From positions 620,001 through 684,000 of the forward strand of contig CAVTZG010000021.1 of the NCBI GenBank assembly GCA_963739135.1: a stretch of 64,000 nucleotides of DNA, written 5' to 3'. The notes under the pieces are model-generated. The model saw only the letters and a list, made by a program, of their open reading frames with translations, was not told the origin of the DNA and did no database searches. This document shows, one piece after another, positions 1-8,134 of the stretch. Every line of letters begins with the position of its first letter. Position 1 is the stretch's first letter. The translations under genes and the position numbers were made by a program. The stretch comes from Palsa-504 sp963739135 (GTDB taxonomy: Bacteria > Actinomycetota > Actinomycetes > Streptosporangiales > Streptosporangiaceae).

Positions 1-245
1 GCCAGCCGGCCGTCCTGCCAGGCCAGCAGCGCCTCATGATCCGAATCCGGCTCGCGGCAGACCCGCCTGGCTTCCTGCTCGGCCGCGGCCGGGCTCATGC
101 TGAAAAACCGCAGGTACATGTTGTCCGGTGACAGGGCCGCGTGCATCGCGCGCACCGCCTCAAAATCCTGCGCCTGGGCCGGCCTGACCTCCACCGTGCT
201 GCCGTCGGTCAGCAGCGCATACGTGCCCGCCACTGGCATGCTCAC
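1..245 (-). CDS. GNAT-family acetyltransferase, N-terminal part (probable GNAT/acyl-CoA synthetase-type protein acetyltransferase), cut by window edge
   Basis: Only about the first 80 residues are present; the gene continues off the left edge. The protein begins MSMPVAGTYALL and contains 'ALSPDNMYLRFFSM', typical of the N-terminus of actinobacterial GNATs, many of which are fused to an NDP-forming acyl-CoA synthetase-like region and acetylate lysines of acetyl-CoA synthetase. The fusion cannot be seen here. The GTG at 245-243 overlaps the upstream stop as GTGA, suggesting translational coupling; ATG at 239 is an alternative start. The neighbouring acuC deacetylase supports a role in reversible protein acetylation, which is inference from context. 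Confidence 0.7.
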   Translation of the reverse strand, partial: MSMPVAGTYALLTDGSTVEVRPAQAQDFEAVRAMHAALSPDNMYLRFFSMSPAAAEQEARRVCREPDSDHEALLAWQDGRL

Positions 246-340
246 CGGTCGGCCCCGTCGGCGGGCGGTACGACAACGACCGGGCGCCGCGCATACTCGC
301 AGCAGTAGCTGCTCACCGATCGGTGCACCAGGTGCTTCAT
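242..340 (-). CDS. Short ORF resembling the C-terminal end of a universal stress protein
   Basis: Encodes 32 residues, MKHLVHRSVSSYCCEYARRP followed by VVVVPP. The pattern SVSxYCxxxAxxPVVVVP is the last strand-helix-strand of UspA-family proteins, but the nucleotide-binding N-terminal part is absent. An AAAGGAG lies about 12 nt upstream of the ATG, and the stop overlaps the next GTG start by GTGA. It may be a deletion remnant whose 3' end survived because it drives translation of the acetyltransferase, or a genuine micro-ORF. Confidence 0.4.
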   Translation of the reverse strand: MKHLVHRSVSSYCCEYARRPVVVVPPADGADR

Positions 341-381
341 GGGCTGGCCGCGCTCCTTTCCCAGGCGACAATGCCGCCTGG

Positions 382-1566
382 TTAGGGCTGCGGGGTCATT
401 CCGTGCTCGGGGAAGACGGCCGCCCGGGTGGCCAGGATGGCCTGGTCGAGGGGATCTGCCGGGTCGTATCCGGACTCGAAGCTGGCGTATACTGCCGGGG
501 CTCCGTCGGTCATGAACTCGGGGGCAAGGCGGCCGGTGCCGCGGGAGGCGTGTTCGCGCCAGGCGGCCGGGATGCGCGCCCCGGGATCGATCGGATGCCC
601 GGCGGCCTCGGCCAGCAGGTGCGCCCACGTCCTGGGGACGACCTGGAGCAGCTCGTAACCGCCTCCCCCGGTCAGCAGCCAGCGGCCGCCCGCCGCCTCG
701 TGGGCCAGGGCGTGGATCGCGGCGCCCGCGGCGCGCTGCGCGTCAATGGACAGCCGCAGGCCGGCCAGCGGGTCGAGCCAGTGCGTATCGCAGCCGTGCT
801 GGCTGACCAGGATCGCCGGCCGGAACGCGCGCAGCAGCGGCGGTACCACCGCGTGGAAGGCGCGCAGCCACCCGGCATCCCTGGTCCCGGTCGGCAGCGC
901 CAGGTTCACCGCCGATCCCGGCGCCCCCGGCCCGCCCGTCTCGGAGGGCAGGCCGGTGCCGGGCCACAGCGCCGCCGGATCCTCGTGCAGGCTGATCGTC
1001 AGTACCCGCGGATCGTCGTAGAAGGCGGCCTGCACCCCGTCGCCGTGATGCACGTCAACGTCGACGTAGGCGACCCGCTCCGCGCCCTGCCCGAGCAGCC
1101 AGGCGATCGCGATCGCCGGGTCGTTGTACACGCAGAATCCGCTCGCGCTGCCGCGCATCGCGTGGTGCAGCCCGCCGGCGATGCTCACGCCATGCTGCGC
1201 CGCGCCGGCCCAGACCGCCCGGGCCGCCGCCAGCGTCGCGCCCGCCACCAGCGCCGACGCGTCGTGCATGCCCGGGAACACCGGGTCATCCTCGGTGCCC
1301 AGGCCGAAATCCAGCACCGAAGGGTCCGGCTCCGGTCCGCCCGCGAGCCGCACTCCCGCGATGTAGCGCGGGTCGTGCACCAGCTCAAGCTCCGCGTCAG
1401 TGGCGGGCACCGGCCCCTGGACCGACACCCCGGCCTCAGCGAACAGGCCGAAGGCCCGCGCCAGCTCGATCGTCAGCTCAACCCGGGCCGGCGCCATCGG
1501 ATGGCCGGCCCCGAAGTCATAGCCGCCCAGCCGCCCATCCCAGGCCACATGCAGCGTGCAGGCCAT
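382..1566 (-). CDS. acuC: Acetoin utilization protein AcuC / class I histone deacetylase-like protein deacetylase
   Basis: A 394-residue zinc-dependent deacetylase of the arginase/deacetylase fold. The motifs are clear: 'GGLHHAMRGSASGFCVYND' (catalytic His pair and glycine loop), 'VDVDVHHGDG' (zinc Asp and His), and a C-terminal 'LTGGGGYE' with the glycine-rich loop and catalytic Tyr. In Bacillus AcuC removes acetyl groups from acetyl-CoA synthetase placed by a GNAT, and here a GNAT lies directly downstream. I chose MACTLHVAWDG as start because GGAGG precedes that ATG by 8 nt; an ATG 15 bp upstream is less well placed. Length is normal for the family. Confidence 0.92.
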   Translation of the reverse strand: MACTLHVAWDGRLGGYDFGAGHPMAPARVELTIELARAFGLFAEAGVSVQGPVPATDAELELVHDPRYIAGVRLAGGPEPDPSVLDFGLGTEDDPVFPGMHDASALVAGATLAAARAVWAGAAQHGVSIAGGLHHAMRGSASGFCVYNDPAIAIAWLLGQGAERVAYVDVDVHHGDGVQAAFYDDPRVLTISLHEDPAALWPGTGLPSETGGPGAPGSAVNLALPTGTRDAGWLRAFHAVVPPLLRAFRPAILVSQHGCDTHWLDPLAGLRLSIDAQRAAGAAIHALAHEAAGGRWLLTGGGGYELLQVVPRTWAHLLAEAAGHPIDPGARIPAAWREHASRGTGRLAPEFMTDGAPAVYASFESGYDPADPLDQAILATRAAVFPEHGMTPQP

Positions 1567-1716
1567 CCGCTCACCCTCCAAGCCATGCGAACCCGGACAG
1601 CTTGATCGCGGAGAGTTCTGTGAGACCGTCCGCTAGCTGTCCGCAGGACGTCCGGGCGGATCGCGGGCGGCATGCCTGCGATCCGCGGGGCGGCGCTGAG
1701 GCCGGTGATGTTATGA

Positions 1717-1812
1717 CTGTCCCTCTCGCTGGTCATCTGGCCCAAGACTGCCGACGAGATCCTCGAAGCCCTCGCCGCTTATTGCCAGCGGACTAACGAC
1801 TCAGGACACTAG
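1717..1812 (+). pseudogene. IS630-family transposase, 3' remnant
   Basis: An open stretch ends in 'KTADEILEALAAYCQRTNDS' followed by GH and a TAG stop at 1810. This C-terminal signature (KTADEIL...R.xDSGH) is characteristic of IS630-type transposases. A stop codon at 1714 cuts the frame upstream and no catalytic DDE region remains. It is a short scar of a mobile element. I could not identify terminal inverted repeats. Confidence 0.6.
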
Positions 1813-1865
1813 CCGTCACTCCCCTGTTCCCCCGGTGGCCGCCGGGAAACGGGCTCTCGCGATCT

Positions 1866-2303
1866 TTACGCGGGTGGAGTGAAACGGACCGTGACCGCGG
1901 CAGCGCGGTCGGCGTCCTGTATCGCGGTGAGGTTGGTGCTGGCCGGGTTAGGTGCCGAGAACACGACGATCCGGTTGGCAGCGCGGTCGGCGTCCTGTAT
2001 CGCGGTCAGGTTGGTGCTGGCCGGGTTGGGTGCCGAGAACACGATAAGCCGGTTGGCGGCATGGTCGGCGGTACTGGTTACGAGCGCGGCACGCTCGGTG
2101 TGCGGGGTGACGTATTGCTTTGGGTTGCGCTCGAGGCATCGCTCATGGCTGAGTGCTTCGCAGACGGGGCAAGCGACTCGGAGGGCGGGATCGGCGTGAG
2201 CGAGCTGGTCAGCGCTTCCCATGTCAGCGAGCACGCGGCCGATGGCGATTTCGGATTGTGTCGCGTTGGACGCTCTTCGTGTCGGCGCTGGCCTGAAGGG
2301 CAT
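1866..2303 (-). CDS. Small zinc-finger-like protein with two tandem 26-residue repeats
   Basis: 145 residues. The central segment 'CPVCEALSHERCLERN' followed by 'YVTPHTER' gives a CxxC...C...H pattern like that of small actinobacterial zinc-finger proteins that may bind nucleic acid. After it come two near-identical 26-residue repeats with core 'VFSAPNPASTNLTAIQDADR', encoded by a 78-bp DNA duplication. The start is uncertain: ATG at 2303 has only a weak purine stretch upstream, and an internal Met (MGSADQL) is possible. No function is assigned beyond the probable metal site. The repeat keeps the frame open, which favours a real protein. Confidence 0.5.
   Translation of the reverse strand: MPFRPAPTRRASNATQSEIAIGRVLADMGSADQLAHADPALRVACPVCEALSHERCLERNPKQYVTPHTERAALVTSTADHAANRLIVFSAPNPASTNLTAIQDADRAANRIVVFSAPNPASTNLTAIQDADRAAAVTVRFTPPA
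1900..2055. repeat. 78-bp direct tandem duplication (2 copies)
   Basis: Two units, 1900-1977 and 1978-2055, differ at only a few positions, and a third unit begins (gcggcatggtcggcg) but diverges. The unit length is a multiple of three and it lies inside the zinc-finger-like gene, adding 26 residues per copy. Confidence 0.85.
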
Positions 2304-2517
2304 CGCGTCATCTCATCTCAAGTTGTAGTTACTTACAGAGTATCACCCTCTGACGAACTAGCGACGATTGGGGAATAATTCGAATCCATGATCGAGTCAC
2401 TGTGTTGGTGCTCGCCGCAGGCGGCAAGAGCGGGCTGCCGGGCTTGATGAGCTGCATGAACGTGCCGGCAGGCGGTTCGGGGCGGGCTGAGCCGCCGCAG
2501 CGTACCGCCCCGCACGC

Positions 2518-2561
2518 GTCAGCATGTGTTGACGAACATTCCCCTGTCAGCATATGCTGAC
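2518..2561. promoter_or_regulatory. Pair of palindromic operator-like sites upstream of the HTH/Clp-N operon
   Basis: A perfect 16-bp palindrome, GTCAGCATATGCTGAC, lies at 2546-2561. An imperfect copy, GTCAGCATGTGTTGAC, lies at 2518-2533, its start 28 bp upstream. The second site ends 4 bp before the ATG of the HTH gene, so a bound protein would block transcription or the start codon. Autoregulation by the HTH protein is the simplest inference. Confidence 0.6.
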
Positions 2562-2565
2562 GCCC

Positions 2566-2787
2566 ATGGAACCGACTCTCCAGATCGCAGAAGGCGCCGC
2601 CAGCAACGACCCCGACGTCGGCCTGCGTGCGGTCGCCGCCCTTCGCGCGCTGGCTGAACGGCTGGAACTGCTCCAGGTCCAGCAGGCACGCGAGCTCGGC
2701 TGGTCCTGGCAGGACATCGCCAGCCGCCTCGGCGTCACCAAGCAGACCGTGCACCGCAAGTACGGCCGCCGGACCGGGAGGCGATGA
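2566..2787 (+). CDS. Small helix-turn-helix protein, partner of the Clp-N gene
   Basis: 73 residues beginning MEPTLQIAEG. Residues about 27-70 form a helix followed by 'LGWSWQDIASRLGVTKQTVH', a clear HTH with a recognition helix in VTKQTVHRKY. I chose ATG 2566 because the upstream ATG at 2554 lies inside the operator palindrome. There is no good ribosome-binding site, so translation may be from a leaderless or very short leader. The stop overlaps the start of the Clp-N gene as ATGATG, so the two are co-translated. The likely role is a regulator of its own operon. Confidence 0.8.
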   Translation: MEPTLQIAEGAASNDPDVGLRAVAALRALAERLELLQVQQARELGWSWQDIASRLGVTKQTVHRKYGRRTGRR

Positions 2788-3485
2788 TGTTCGAGCGCTT
2801 CACCGACACCGCTCGCCATGTCGTCGTCCAGGCCCAGGCCGACGCCCGCCGGCTCGGGCACAACTACATCGGCTGCGAGCATCTGCTGCTGGCCGCGGCC
2901 ACGACCGGCGAGCCGGCCAGCGCAGTCCTGCGCGACCAGGGCGTCACGCCGGAACGCGTCGAGGCGGAAATACTGCGCACCGTCGGGCGGGGCCAGACAG
3001 CCGACCCGCTGGGCGGCCTCGACCGCCAGGCGCTGGCTTCCCTCGGCATCGACCTCGACGTCGTCCGCGCCCGGATCGAGGCGGCGTTCGGCCCGGACGC
3101 CCTCACCCGGGCCCTCCCGGCCGCCCGCCGGAGCAGACGGCCAGCCTGGGGGAAGGGCCCGCTGGCGGAGCTGACGCGCCGTCGGCGCCGCCGCGGCGCC
3201 CGTCGCAACGCCCCCCTGCCCGCGGGCCCGTTCCGGCAACGTCCCGCTTCGCCCGGGCCCGCTCCCGGCGGCCATATCCCGTTCACGCCGCGCGCGAAGA
3301 AGAGCCTGCAGATCTCGCTGCGCGAGGCAGAGGCGCTGCACGACACCTACATCGGCGTCCAGCACATCGTCCTGGCCCTGCTCGCCATGAAGGACGGCAC
3401 GGTACCGATGATCCTCTCGGCCCTCGGCACACCGCCCACCTCACTGCGCGCCGCCATCCTGGCCCGCTACCGCAAGGCGAGCTGA
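2784..3485 (+). CDS. Clp N-terminal (double Clp-N) domain protein without AAA+ domains
   Basis: 233 residues with two Clp-N repeats: residues about 1-70 (FERFTDTARHVVVQAQADAR, YIGCEHLLLA) and about 165-230 (FTPRAKKSLQISLREAEAL, YIGVQHIVLAL). They are joined by a basic, proline-rich linker. Clp-N modules bind adaptors or substrates of ClpC/ClpA chaperones. This protein carries no ATPase, so it may act as an adaptor, decoy or sensor. ATG 2784 and ATG 2787 are both possible. It forms an operon with the upstream HTH gene, with overlapping stop and start. Confidence 0.8.
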   Translation: MMFERFTDTARHVVVQAQADARRLGHNYIGCEHLLLAAATTGEPASAVLRDQGVTPERVEAEILRTVGRGQTADPLGGLDRQALASLGIDLDVVRARIEAAFGPDALTRALPAARRSRRPAWGKGPLAELTRRRRRRGARRNAPLPAGPFRQRPASPGPAPGGHIPFTPRAKKSLQISLREAEALHDTYIGVQHIVLALLAMKDGTVPMILSALGTPPTSLRAAILARYRKAS

Positions 3486-3530
3486 TCCGCGCGCGTACCT
3501 GACCGCCATCGACCGCTGAACCCTAACGGC

Positions 3531-3785
3531 TCATAGGAACTGGCCCGGCGAGCTCTCAGTGTCGCCGTTCCACACCACGCCCACGACCTCGGCTGGATCG
3601 ATCACGGCCCACCCGGTCTCGCGCTCCAGGCGGACCAGGCCGTCCGGCCGGATCGCCACGCCGGTCAGCTTCTTGTTCTCGGCCGTGGCGAACCCGATCG
3701 GGCCGATCCTGGAAACGACTATGAATATCGAGCCAGACCTCCCGATAACTGGCTCGAGCAGGTCGCGGATCGTCTCGGCGGTCAT
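3531..3785 (-). CDS. Hypothetical protein (84 aa)
   Basis: Not recognised. The sequence alternates strand-like segments (GSIFIVVSRIGPIGFA, KLTGVAIRPDGLVRL, GWAVIDPAEVVGVVW) and looks like a small beta-rich domain. ATG 3785 has GGAGA 9 nt upstream, and coding appearance is good. It is convergent with the Clp-N gene; no partner is evident. Confidence 0.6.
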   Translation of the reverse strand: MTAETIRDLLEPVIGRSGSIFIVVSRIGPIGFATAENKKLTGVAIRPDGLVRLERETGWAVIDPAEVVGVVWNGDTESSPGQFL

Positions 3786-3974
3786 GAACCATCATCTCCA
3801 CATCTCGCTATGATCTGGATTCCCCGCGCCGGGCAATTAGAAGCGCGGCCAGCCTACGAGTGCGAGTATGCAGATGGCCACCCTGATCTCTCAGGTCCAG
3901 GGCCGGGCGGACCGGGGCTTACAGGCCGGGCGCGATCTCGCCGAGCAGATCGTCCAGCGACCGCGCCGGCCGTC

Positions 3975-4016
3975 CGGGCTGCTGGCGCGGGGCTGCTGGC
4001 GCGGGGCTGCTGGCGC
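3975..4016. repeat. 14-bp tandem repeat, 3 copies, in the 350-bp gap before the phospholipase gene
   Basis: Unit ggggctgctggcgc is repeated three times (3975-3988, 3989-4002, 4003-4016). The rest of the gap 3786-4135 holds no convincing gene. A minus-strand segment ending at about 3918 reads RSLDDLLGEIAPGL then stop, like a protein C-terminus, but it has no readable upstream part. Confidence 0.7.
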
Positions 4017-4135
4017 GGGCCGGAGCACGCCATTCTGGCTACCTGGATACCCCAGAACTGCATGACCCGGAGTGGGGTAATGGCTCGGGTGCGTTGTCGG
4101 TCTCGCAAGGTCAGGCCGGACCGTATGGTCATGTC

Positions 4136-5704
4136 ATGCTGCAACCTGACCGGAGCAATGCCCTCGACCACGTGGTCGTGATCATGTTCGAGAACCGTTC
4201 CTTCGACCACCTGCTCGGCCGCCTCTACGAGCCGGGTGAGGTGGCATCGTTCGCGGGCGTGGCGGGCCTGGAGCTGTCCAACCCGGTACCCGAATGGGCC
4301 GCCGGAGCCGATCCGGGCACGGCTGCCAAGCTCGTGCCGTACGGGACCGCGATCGACATGAACTCCCCGTCGCCCGACCCGGGCGAGGAGTACCAGCACG
4401 TCAACACCCAGCTGTTCGGGATCATCGACCCGCCGTCCAACCGCGGGATGGTGGCCGAGCGCATCGTCTTCCCGTACAACGCCCCGGCCGATCCCGGCCA
4501 GGTGCCGACCATGGACGGGTTCGTCACCGATTACATCAGCGCGCTGGAGGCCGAGATGGGCAGGCCGCCCGTCTTCGAGGAGTACGCGCAGATCATGACG
4601 GGCTACGCGCCCCTGCAGGTCCCGGTCACCTCGGCGCTGGCCCGCGGCTTCGCCACCTTCGACCACTGGTTCTGCGAGGTCCCCTCGCAGACGTTCCCGA
4701 ACCGGTCGTTCTTCCACGCGGCCAGTTCATCCGGCCTCGTGGTCAACATGTCGCCCGCCGACTCCTTCCCGCTGCACAACACGGCCGAGACGATCTTCGA
4801 GCGGCTGGAAGCACAGGGCCTGACCTGGCGCGTCTACTGCGACCCGCCGAGCCGCATTTCCCTGACCGGCATCATCCACGCGCCGCGGCTGCGTGACCGG
4901 TGGGCGACGAACTTCTTCACCACGGACCGGTTCCTGGCCGACGCGGCCAGCGGGCAGCTGCCTGCCTACTCCTTCATCGAGCCCAACCTGCTGTACGGCC
5001 ACAATGACATGCACCCGGCCTTCGACGCGCTGTTCCCCGGCGCCGACCTGGACCCGCCGTCCTCGCTGCTGGGCGGCGAGGCACTGCTGGCCAAGATCTA
5101 CGACGCGGTCCGCTCCTCGTCCTCGCCTGCCGGGTCCAACGCCTACAACACGCTGCTGATGGTCACTTTCGACGAGCACGGCGGCACCTACGACCACATC
5201 CCGCCGCCTCCGGTCGTCGCGCCGGGCCCGGCGGCTCCGGCCGGGCAGCTCGGGTTCCGGTTCGACCGCTCCGGGGTGCGGGTGCCGGCCATCGCCGTCT
5301 CGGCCTGGATCCCGGAGCAGACCGTGATCAACGACGAGTACCGGCACACCTCGGTCATCCGGACACTGCGGGAACGCTGGCAGCTCGGCACACCGCTGAC
5401 CGCCCGCGACGCATCCGCCCGTGACCTGGCGCCCGTGCTGTCCCTGGACCACCCGCGGGACCCGACGAACTGGCCCGAGGTCACCCCGCGTCCGGTGCCG
5501 CCGTTCAGCCCGGCCCACGTGTCGCTCGAGGCCCGCCTGAAGGGCCTGTCCAAGGCAGCCTTCTTCCCGGTGCTGGCCCTGGCCAAAGACATGGGCCTGC
5601 CGGCCCCGGACATCGACCAGGACGAGGCCATGGTCCACGCCGACGCCATCGCGCTCATCGACGACCTCTTCGGGCACATGTTCCCCGGCCTGCACGCCTC
5701 CTAG
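4136..5704 (+). CDS. Phosphoesterase of the phospholipase C / acid phosphatase family
   Basis: 522 residues. The N-terminal 'DHVVVIMFENRSFDHLLG' is the metal-binding signature of bacterial non-specific phospholipase C and AcpA-type phosphoesterases (ENRSFDH). Further family marks are 'PNRSFFHAA', 'YSFIEPNLLYGHNDMHP' and 'VTFDEHGGTYDHIPPP', which supply the remaining metal and phosphate ligands. There is no Tat or Sec signal peptide, so unlike many relatives it appears cytoplasmic, or is exported by an unseen route. I chose ATG 4136; a TTG 42 bp upstream would add an unrelated-looking leader. The stop overlaps that of the convergent ankyrin gene. Confidence 0.85.
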   Translation: MLQPDRSNALDHVVVIMFENRSFDHLLGRLYEPGEVASFAGVAGLELSNPVPEWAAGADPGTAAKLVPYGTAIDMNSPSPDPGEEYQHVNTQLFGIIDPPSNRGMVAERIVFPYNAPADPGQVPTMDGFVTDYISALEAEMGRPPVFEEYAQIMTGYAPLQVPVTSALARGFATFDHWFCEVPSQTFPNRSFFHAASSSGLVVNMSPADSFPLHNTAETIFERLEAQGLTWRVYCDPPSRISLTGIIHAPRLRDRWATNFFTTDRFLADAASGQLPAYSFIEPNLLYGHNDMHPAFDALFPGADLDPPSSLLGGEALLAKIYDAVRSSSSPAGSNAYNTLLMVTFDEHGGTYDHIPPPPVVAPGPAAPAGQLGFRFDRSGVRVPAIAVSAWIPEQTVINDEYRHTSVIRTLRERWQLGTPLTARDASARDLAPVLSLDHPRDPTNWPEVTPRPVPPFSPAHVSLEARLKGLSKAAFFPVLALAKDMGLPAPDIDQDEAMVHADAIALIDDLFGHMFPGLHAS

Positions 5705-6757
5705 CCCAGGACGTCACGCAGCAGATCCGTCACCCCCGGGCTGGGCGGATAGGGGTCGTCGGGCGAGAGCGTGATGCCCGCGGTGGAGGCCCCGGCCTCG
5801 AGCAGGGCCTGGACGACGGCGATCCAGTCGGGCCGGGGGTTGTCGACGGTGTGGCCGCCGCTGCCTACGGCGGCCCAGTTCAGCGGCGAGCTGTCCCACG
5901 TCGCATCACGGGCCTCGAGGTCGGCCCCGCGGGCCAGCAGCAGCCCGACGATGCCGGCGCTGCCGGTGAAGGCGGCGGCGTGCAGGGCGGTGCTCCCGTG
6001 ATCGCCGCCGCGCGCGTCCACCTGGAACCCGATGTCGAGCATCAGGCTGACGGCCGGGGCACTGCCGGTCTCGGCGGCCCGGATCAGCGCCGCGGCCTGC
6101 TGGGCGCCGGTAAGACGCTCCGGCAGCCCGGGATCGTCAGCTAGCTGCCGCCGCACGGCGTCCCGGTCGGCGTGCTGGAGGGCAGCCAGGAACCGGTCGG
6201 CTGGGGTGGTGTCGTCGGCGGCACCGTGACGGCGCAACTGCTCGGCCAGGTCGGCGCGGCCTGCCGCCGAACCCGGCCAGGTACAGGTCGTGGTCGTGGG
6301 GCACGGCACCGCGCTCCAGCAGCAGCGCGACGACCGGCGGATTGGCCGCGCCGGCCACCGCGCAGCGCAGCGGGGTCCAGCCGTCGCCGCGGCCGCGCTG
6401 GCCGGGGGTGCGCCCGCCGGGATCGGCCCCGGCGTCCAGCAGCATCCGGGCCACGGCCAGCAGGCCCCCGGCCCGGGCCGGGTCGAGCCGGTGCCAGTTC
6501 GAGGCGCAGGCCGCGTGCAGCGCCGTCCAGCCGGTCCGCGGGTCGACCCTGGTGGCCAGGCCCGGGTCCCGGGTGATCTCGGCGCGCACGCGGTCGGCGT
6601 CGCCGAGGATGACCGCGGTGGCGAAGTTGTAGCCGGCCAGTTCCGGGGTCGCGGCCAGCATCCGGACGGCACGGCCGGTGGTGTCGCGGATGCTGGCTAC
6701 GCAGAAGGCGTCGGCCTGGCGGGCCAGGTCGGCGGTGCCGGGAAGATCGGCCATCAC
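5701..6757 (-). pseudogene. Ankyrin-repeat protein, interrupted by one frameshift
   Basis: The first part (GTG/ATG at 6757/6754 to about 6265) reads ankyrin units such as 'GWTALHAACASNWHRL' and 'GWTPLRCAVAGAANPPVVAL'. At about 6265 the coding frame shifts by one base, from '...LYLAGFGG' into 'AAGRADLAEQLRRHGA'. It then continues with 'GSTALHAAAFTGSAGIVGLL' and 'SSPLNWAAVGSGG' to a stop at 5701. Joined, it would give about 350 residues, a normal length for actinobacterial ankyrin proteins. Either the gene is recently broken or one base is wrong. Both halves keep good coding quality, so the lesion is recent if real. Confidence 0.75.
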
Positions 6758-6822
6758 CCGATACGGTAATCACCGTGGCCGGCCGTGTCCAGGCCGGTCA
6801 ACCACCGGGACAGGAGGTGGCG

Positions 6823-7350
6823 TTGACAACCGGACAGCCCGTCATCCGCGCGGCGGCGGCAGCGGACATGGAGCAGGTGGCCGCGATCTTCGCGCACTAC
6901 GTGACGACCAGCATAGCGACGTTCGAGCAGGTCCCGCCGACGGCGGCGGACTGGCGGCAGCGGCGTGATGACCTGGCCGGGCGGAACCTGCCGTTCCTGG
7001 TCGCCGAGGCGGCGCCGGTGCTGTGCGGGTTCGCCTACGCCAGCCCGTGGCGGCCCAAGCCGGCCTACCGTCATACTGTGGAGGACACCGTGTACATCTC
7101 CCCCGGCTGCACCGGCCGCGGGCTGGGCGGCGCCTTGCTCGGCGCGCTGCTGGCCGGGTGCGAGCAGGCCGGCGCGCGGCAGGTCATCGCGGTCATCGCC
7201 GACACCGGCAGCGACGCCTCGGCCGCGCTGCACCGCCGGTTCGGCTTCACGGACGCGGGCCGCCTGGCCGGTGTCGGCCGCAAGCAGGGCCGCTGGATCG
7301 ACACCGTCCTGATGCAGCGCGAGCTCGGGACAGGGGTACCGGCCCGGTGA
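6823..7350 (+). CDS. GNAT acetyltransferase, phosphinothricin/methionine sulfoximine acetyltransferase-like
   Basis: 175 residues. It has the Pat/MddA layout: 'VIRAAAAADMEQVAAIFAHY', 'TFEQVPPTAADW', 'AYASPWRPKPAYRHTVEDTV' and the acetyl-CoA loop 'SPGCTGRGLGGALL'. Such enzymes acetylate the amino group of phosphinothricin, methionine sulfoximine or methionine sulfone. The precise substrate cannot be read from sequence. I chose TTG 6823, preceded by AGGAGG at 5 nt. The stop overlaps the GTG of the methyltransferase by four bases (GTGA), indicating a two-gene operon. Confidence 0.85.
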   Translation: MTTGQPVIRAAAAADMEQVAAIFAHYVTTSIATFEQVPPTAADWRQRRDDLAGRNLPFLVAEAAPVLCGFAYASPWRPKPAYRHTVEDTVYISPGCTGRGLGGALLGALLAGCEQAGARQVIAVIADTGSDASAALHRRFGFTDAGRLAGVGRKQGRWIDTVLMQRELGTGVPAR

Positions 7351-8117
7351 GCACCCCGTTCACCGGCCACGAGGGGCGCTGGCAGGAACGGCTGGGGAAA
7401 CTGAGGGACGTGGTGCGCCAGGAACTGGTCACGCGGCAGCTGGCCGCGGAGCTGGCACCACGGCCCGTTCGGATACTCGATCTTGGCTGCGGTCAGGGGA
7501 CGCAGGCCTTGCGCCTGGCACGGCGCGGGCACGAGGTGACCGCCGTGGATGCCTCGGCGGACCTGCTGGCCCGGTTGGAGCAGGACCTGGCCGCCGAGCC
7601 GGCTGAGGTCCGCGCCCGGGTGCGGGTCGAGCGGAGCCTGATCGAGGATTTTGCCGAACGGCCCGTGGCTTCGCGCTTCCCGGTCGTGCTGTGTCATGGC
7701 GTGCTGATGTACGCCGCCGATCCTGATCCGCTGCTGCGGGCCGTGGCCGGGCTGACGGCGCCGGGCGGGATGTCGTCGCTGCTGGTCCGCAACGGCGATG
7801 CGCTGGCCATGCGGCCCGGATTGCAGGGCGACTGGGCGGCCTGCGCGGCGGCCTTCGGATCGGGCACCTACCCGAACCGCGTCGGGGTCACGGCCCGGGC
7901 CGACCGGCTGGCCGACCTGGCCGCCCGGCTGGCCGGGTGCGGGCTCGAGGTCACGGCCTGGTACGGGGTGCGGGTCTTCACCGACACCGCGGCCGATGAC
8001 GCCCAGCCGCCGCCGGAGCTCGAGCCGCTGCTGGCCTGCGAGGAGCAGGCCGGGCGGACCGACCCGTACCGCCAGGTGGCCGCGCTGCTGCACGTGATCG
8101 CGCGGCGCCCGGCCTAG
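7347..8117 (+). CDS. Class I SAM-dependent methyltransferase, SmtA/CmoM-like
   Basis: 256 residues starting at GTG. Motif I is 'ILDLGCGQGTQALRLA', followed by 'VTAVDASADLLARL'. The C-terminal part ('YPNRVGVTARADRL', 'WYGVRVFTDT', 'CEEQAGRTDPYRQVAALLH') matches the actinobacterial SmtA/CmoM-type group, whose Escherichia coli member methylates a tRNA wobble uridine. Whether this protein modifies tRNA is unknown. It is coupled to the upstream GNAT by a GTGA overlap. Confidence 0.85.
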   Translation: MSTPFTGHEGRWQERLGKLRDVVRQELVTRQLAAELAPRPVRILDLGCGQGTQALRLARRGHEVTAVDASADLLARLEQDLAAEPAEVRARVRVERSLIEDFAERPVASRFPVVLCHGVLMYAADPDPLLRAVAGLTAPGGMSSLLVRNGDALAMRPGLQGDWAACAAAFGSGTYPNRVGVTARADRLADLAARLAGCGLEVTAWYGVRVFTDTAADDAQPPPELEPLLACEEQAGRTDPYRQVAALLHVIARRPA

Positions 8118-8134
8118 TCCCGGCCGGTGCGAGA

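Noticed and set aside
4094..4135. Upstream TTG start for the phospholipase C-like gene
   Set aside because: It adds 14 residues with no signal peptide or conservation; ATG 4136 begins at the conserved domain.
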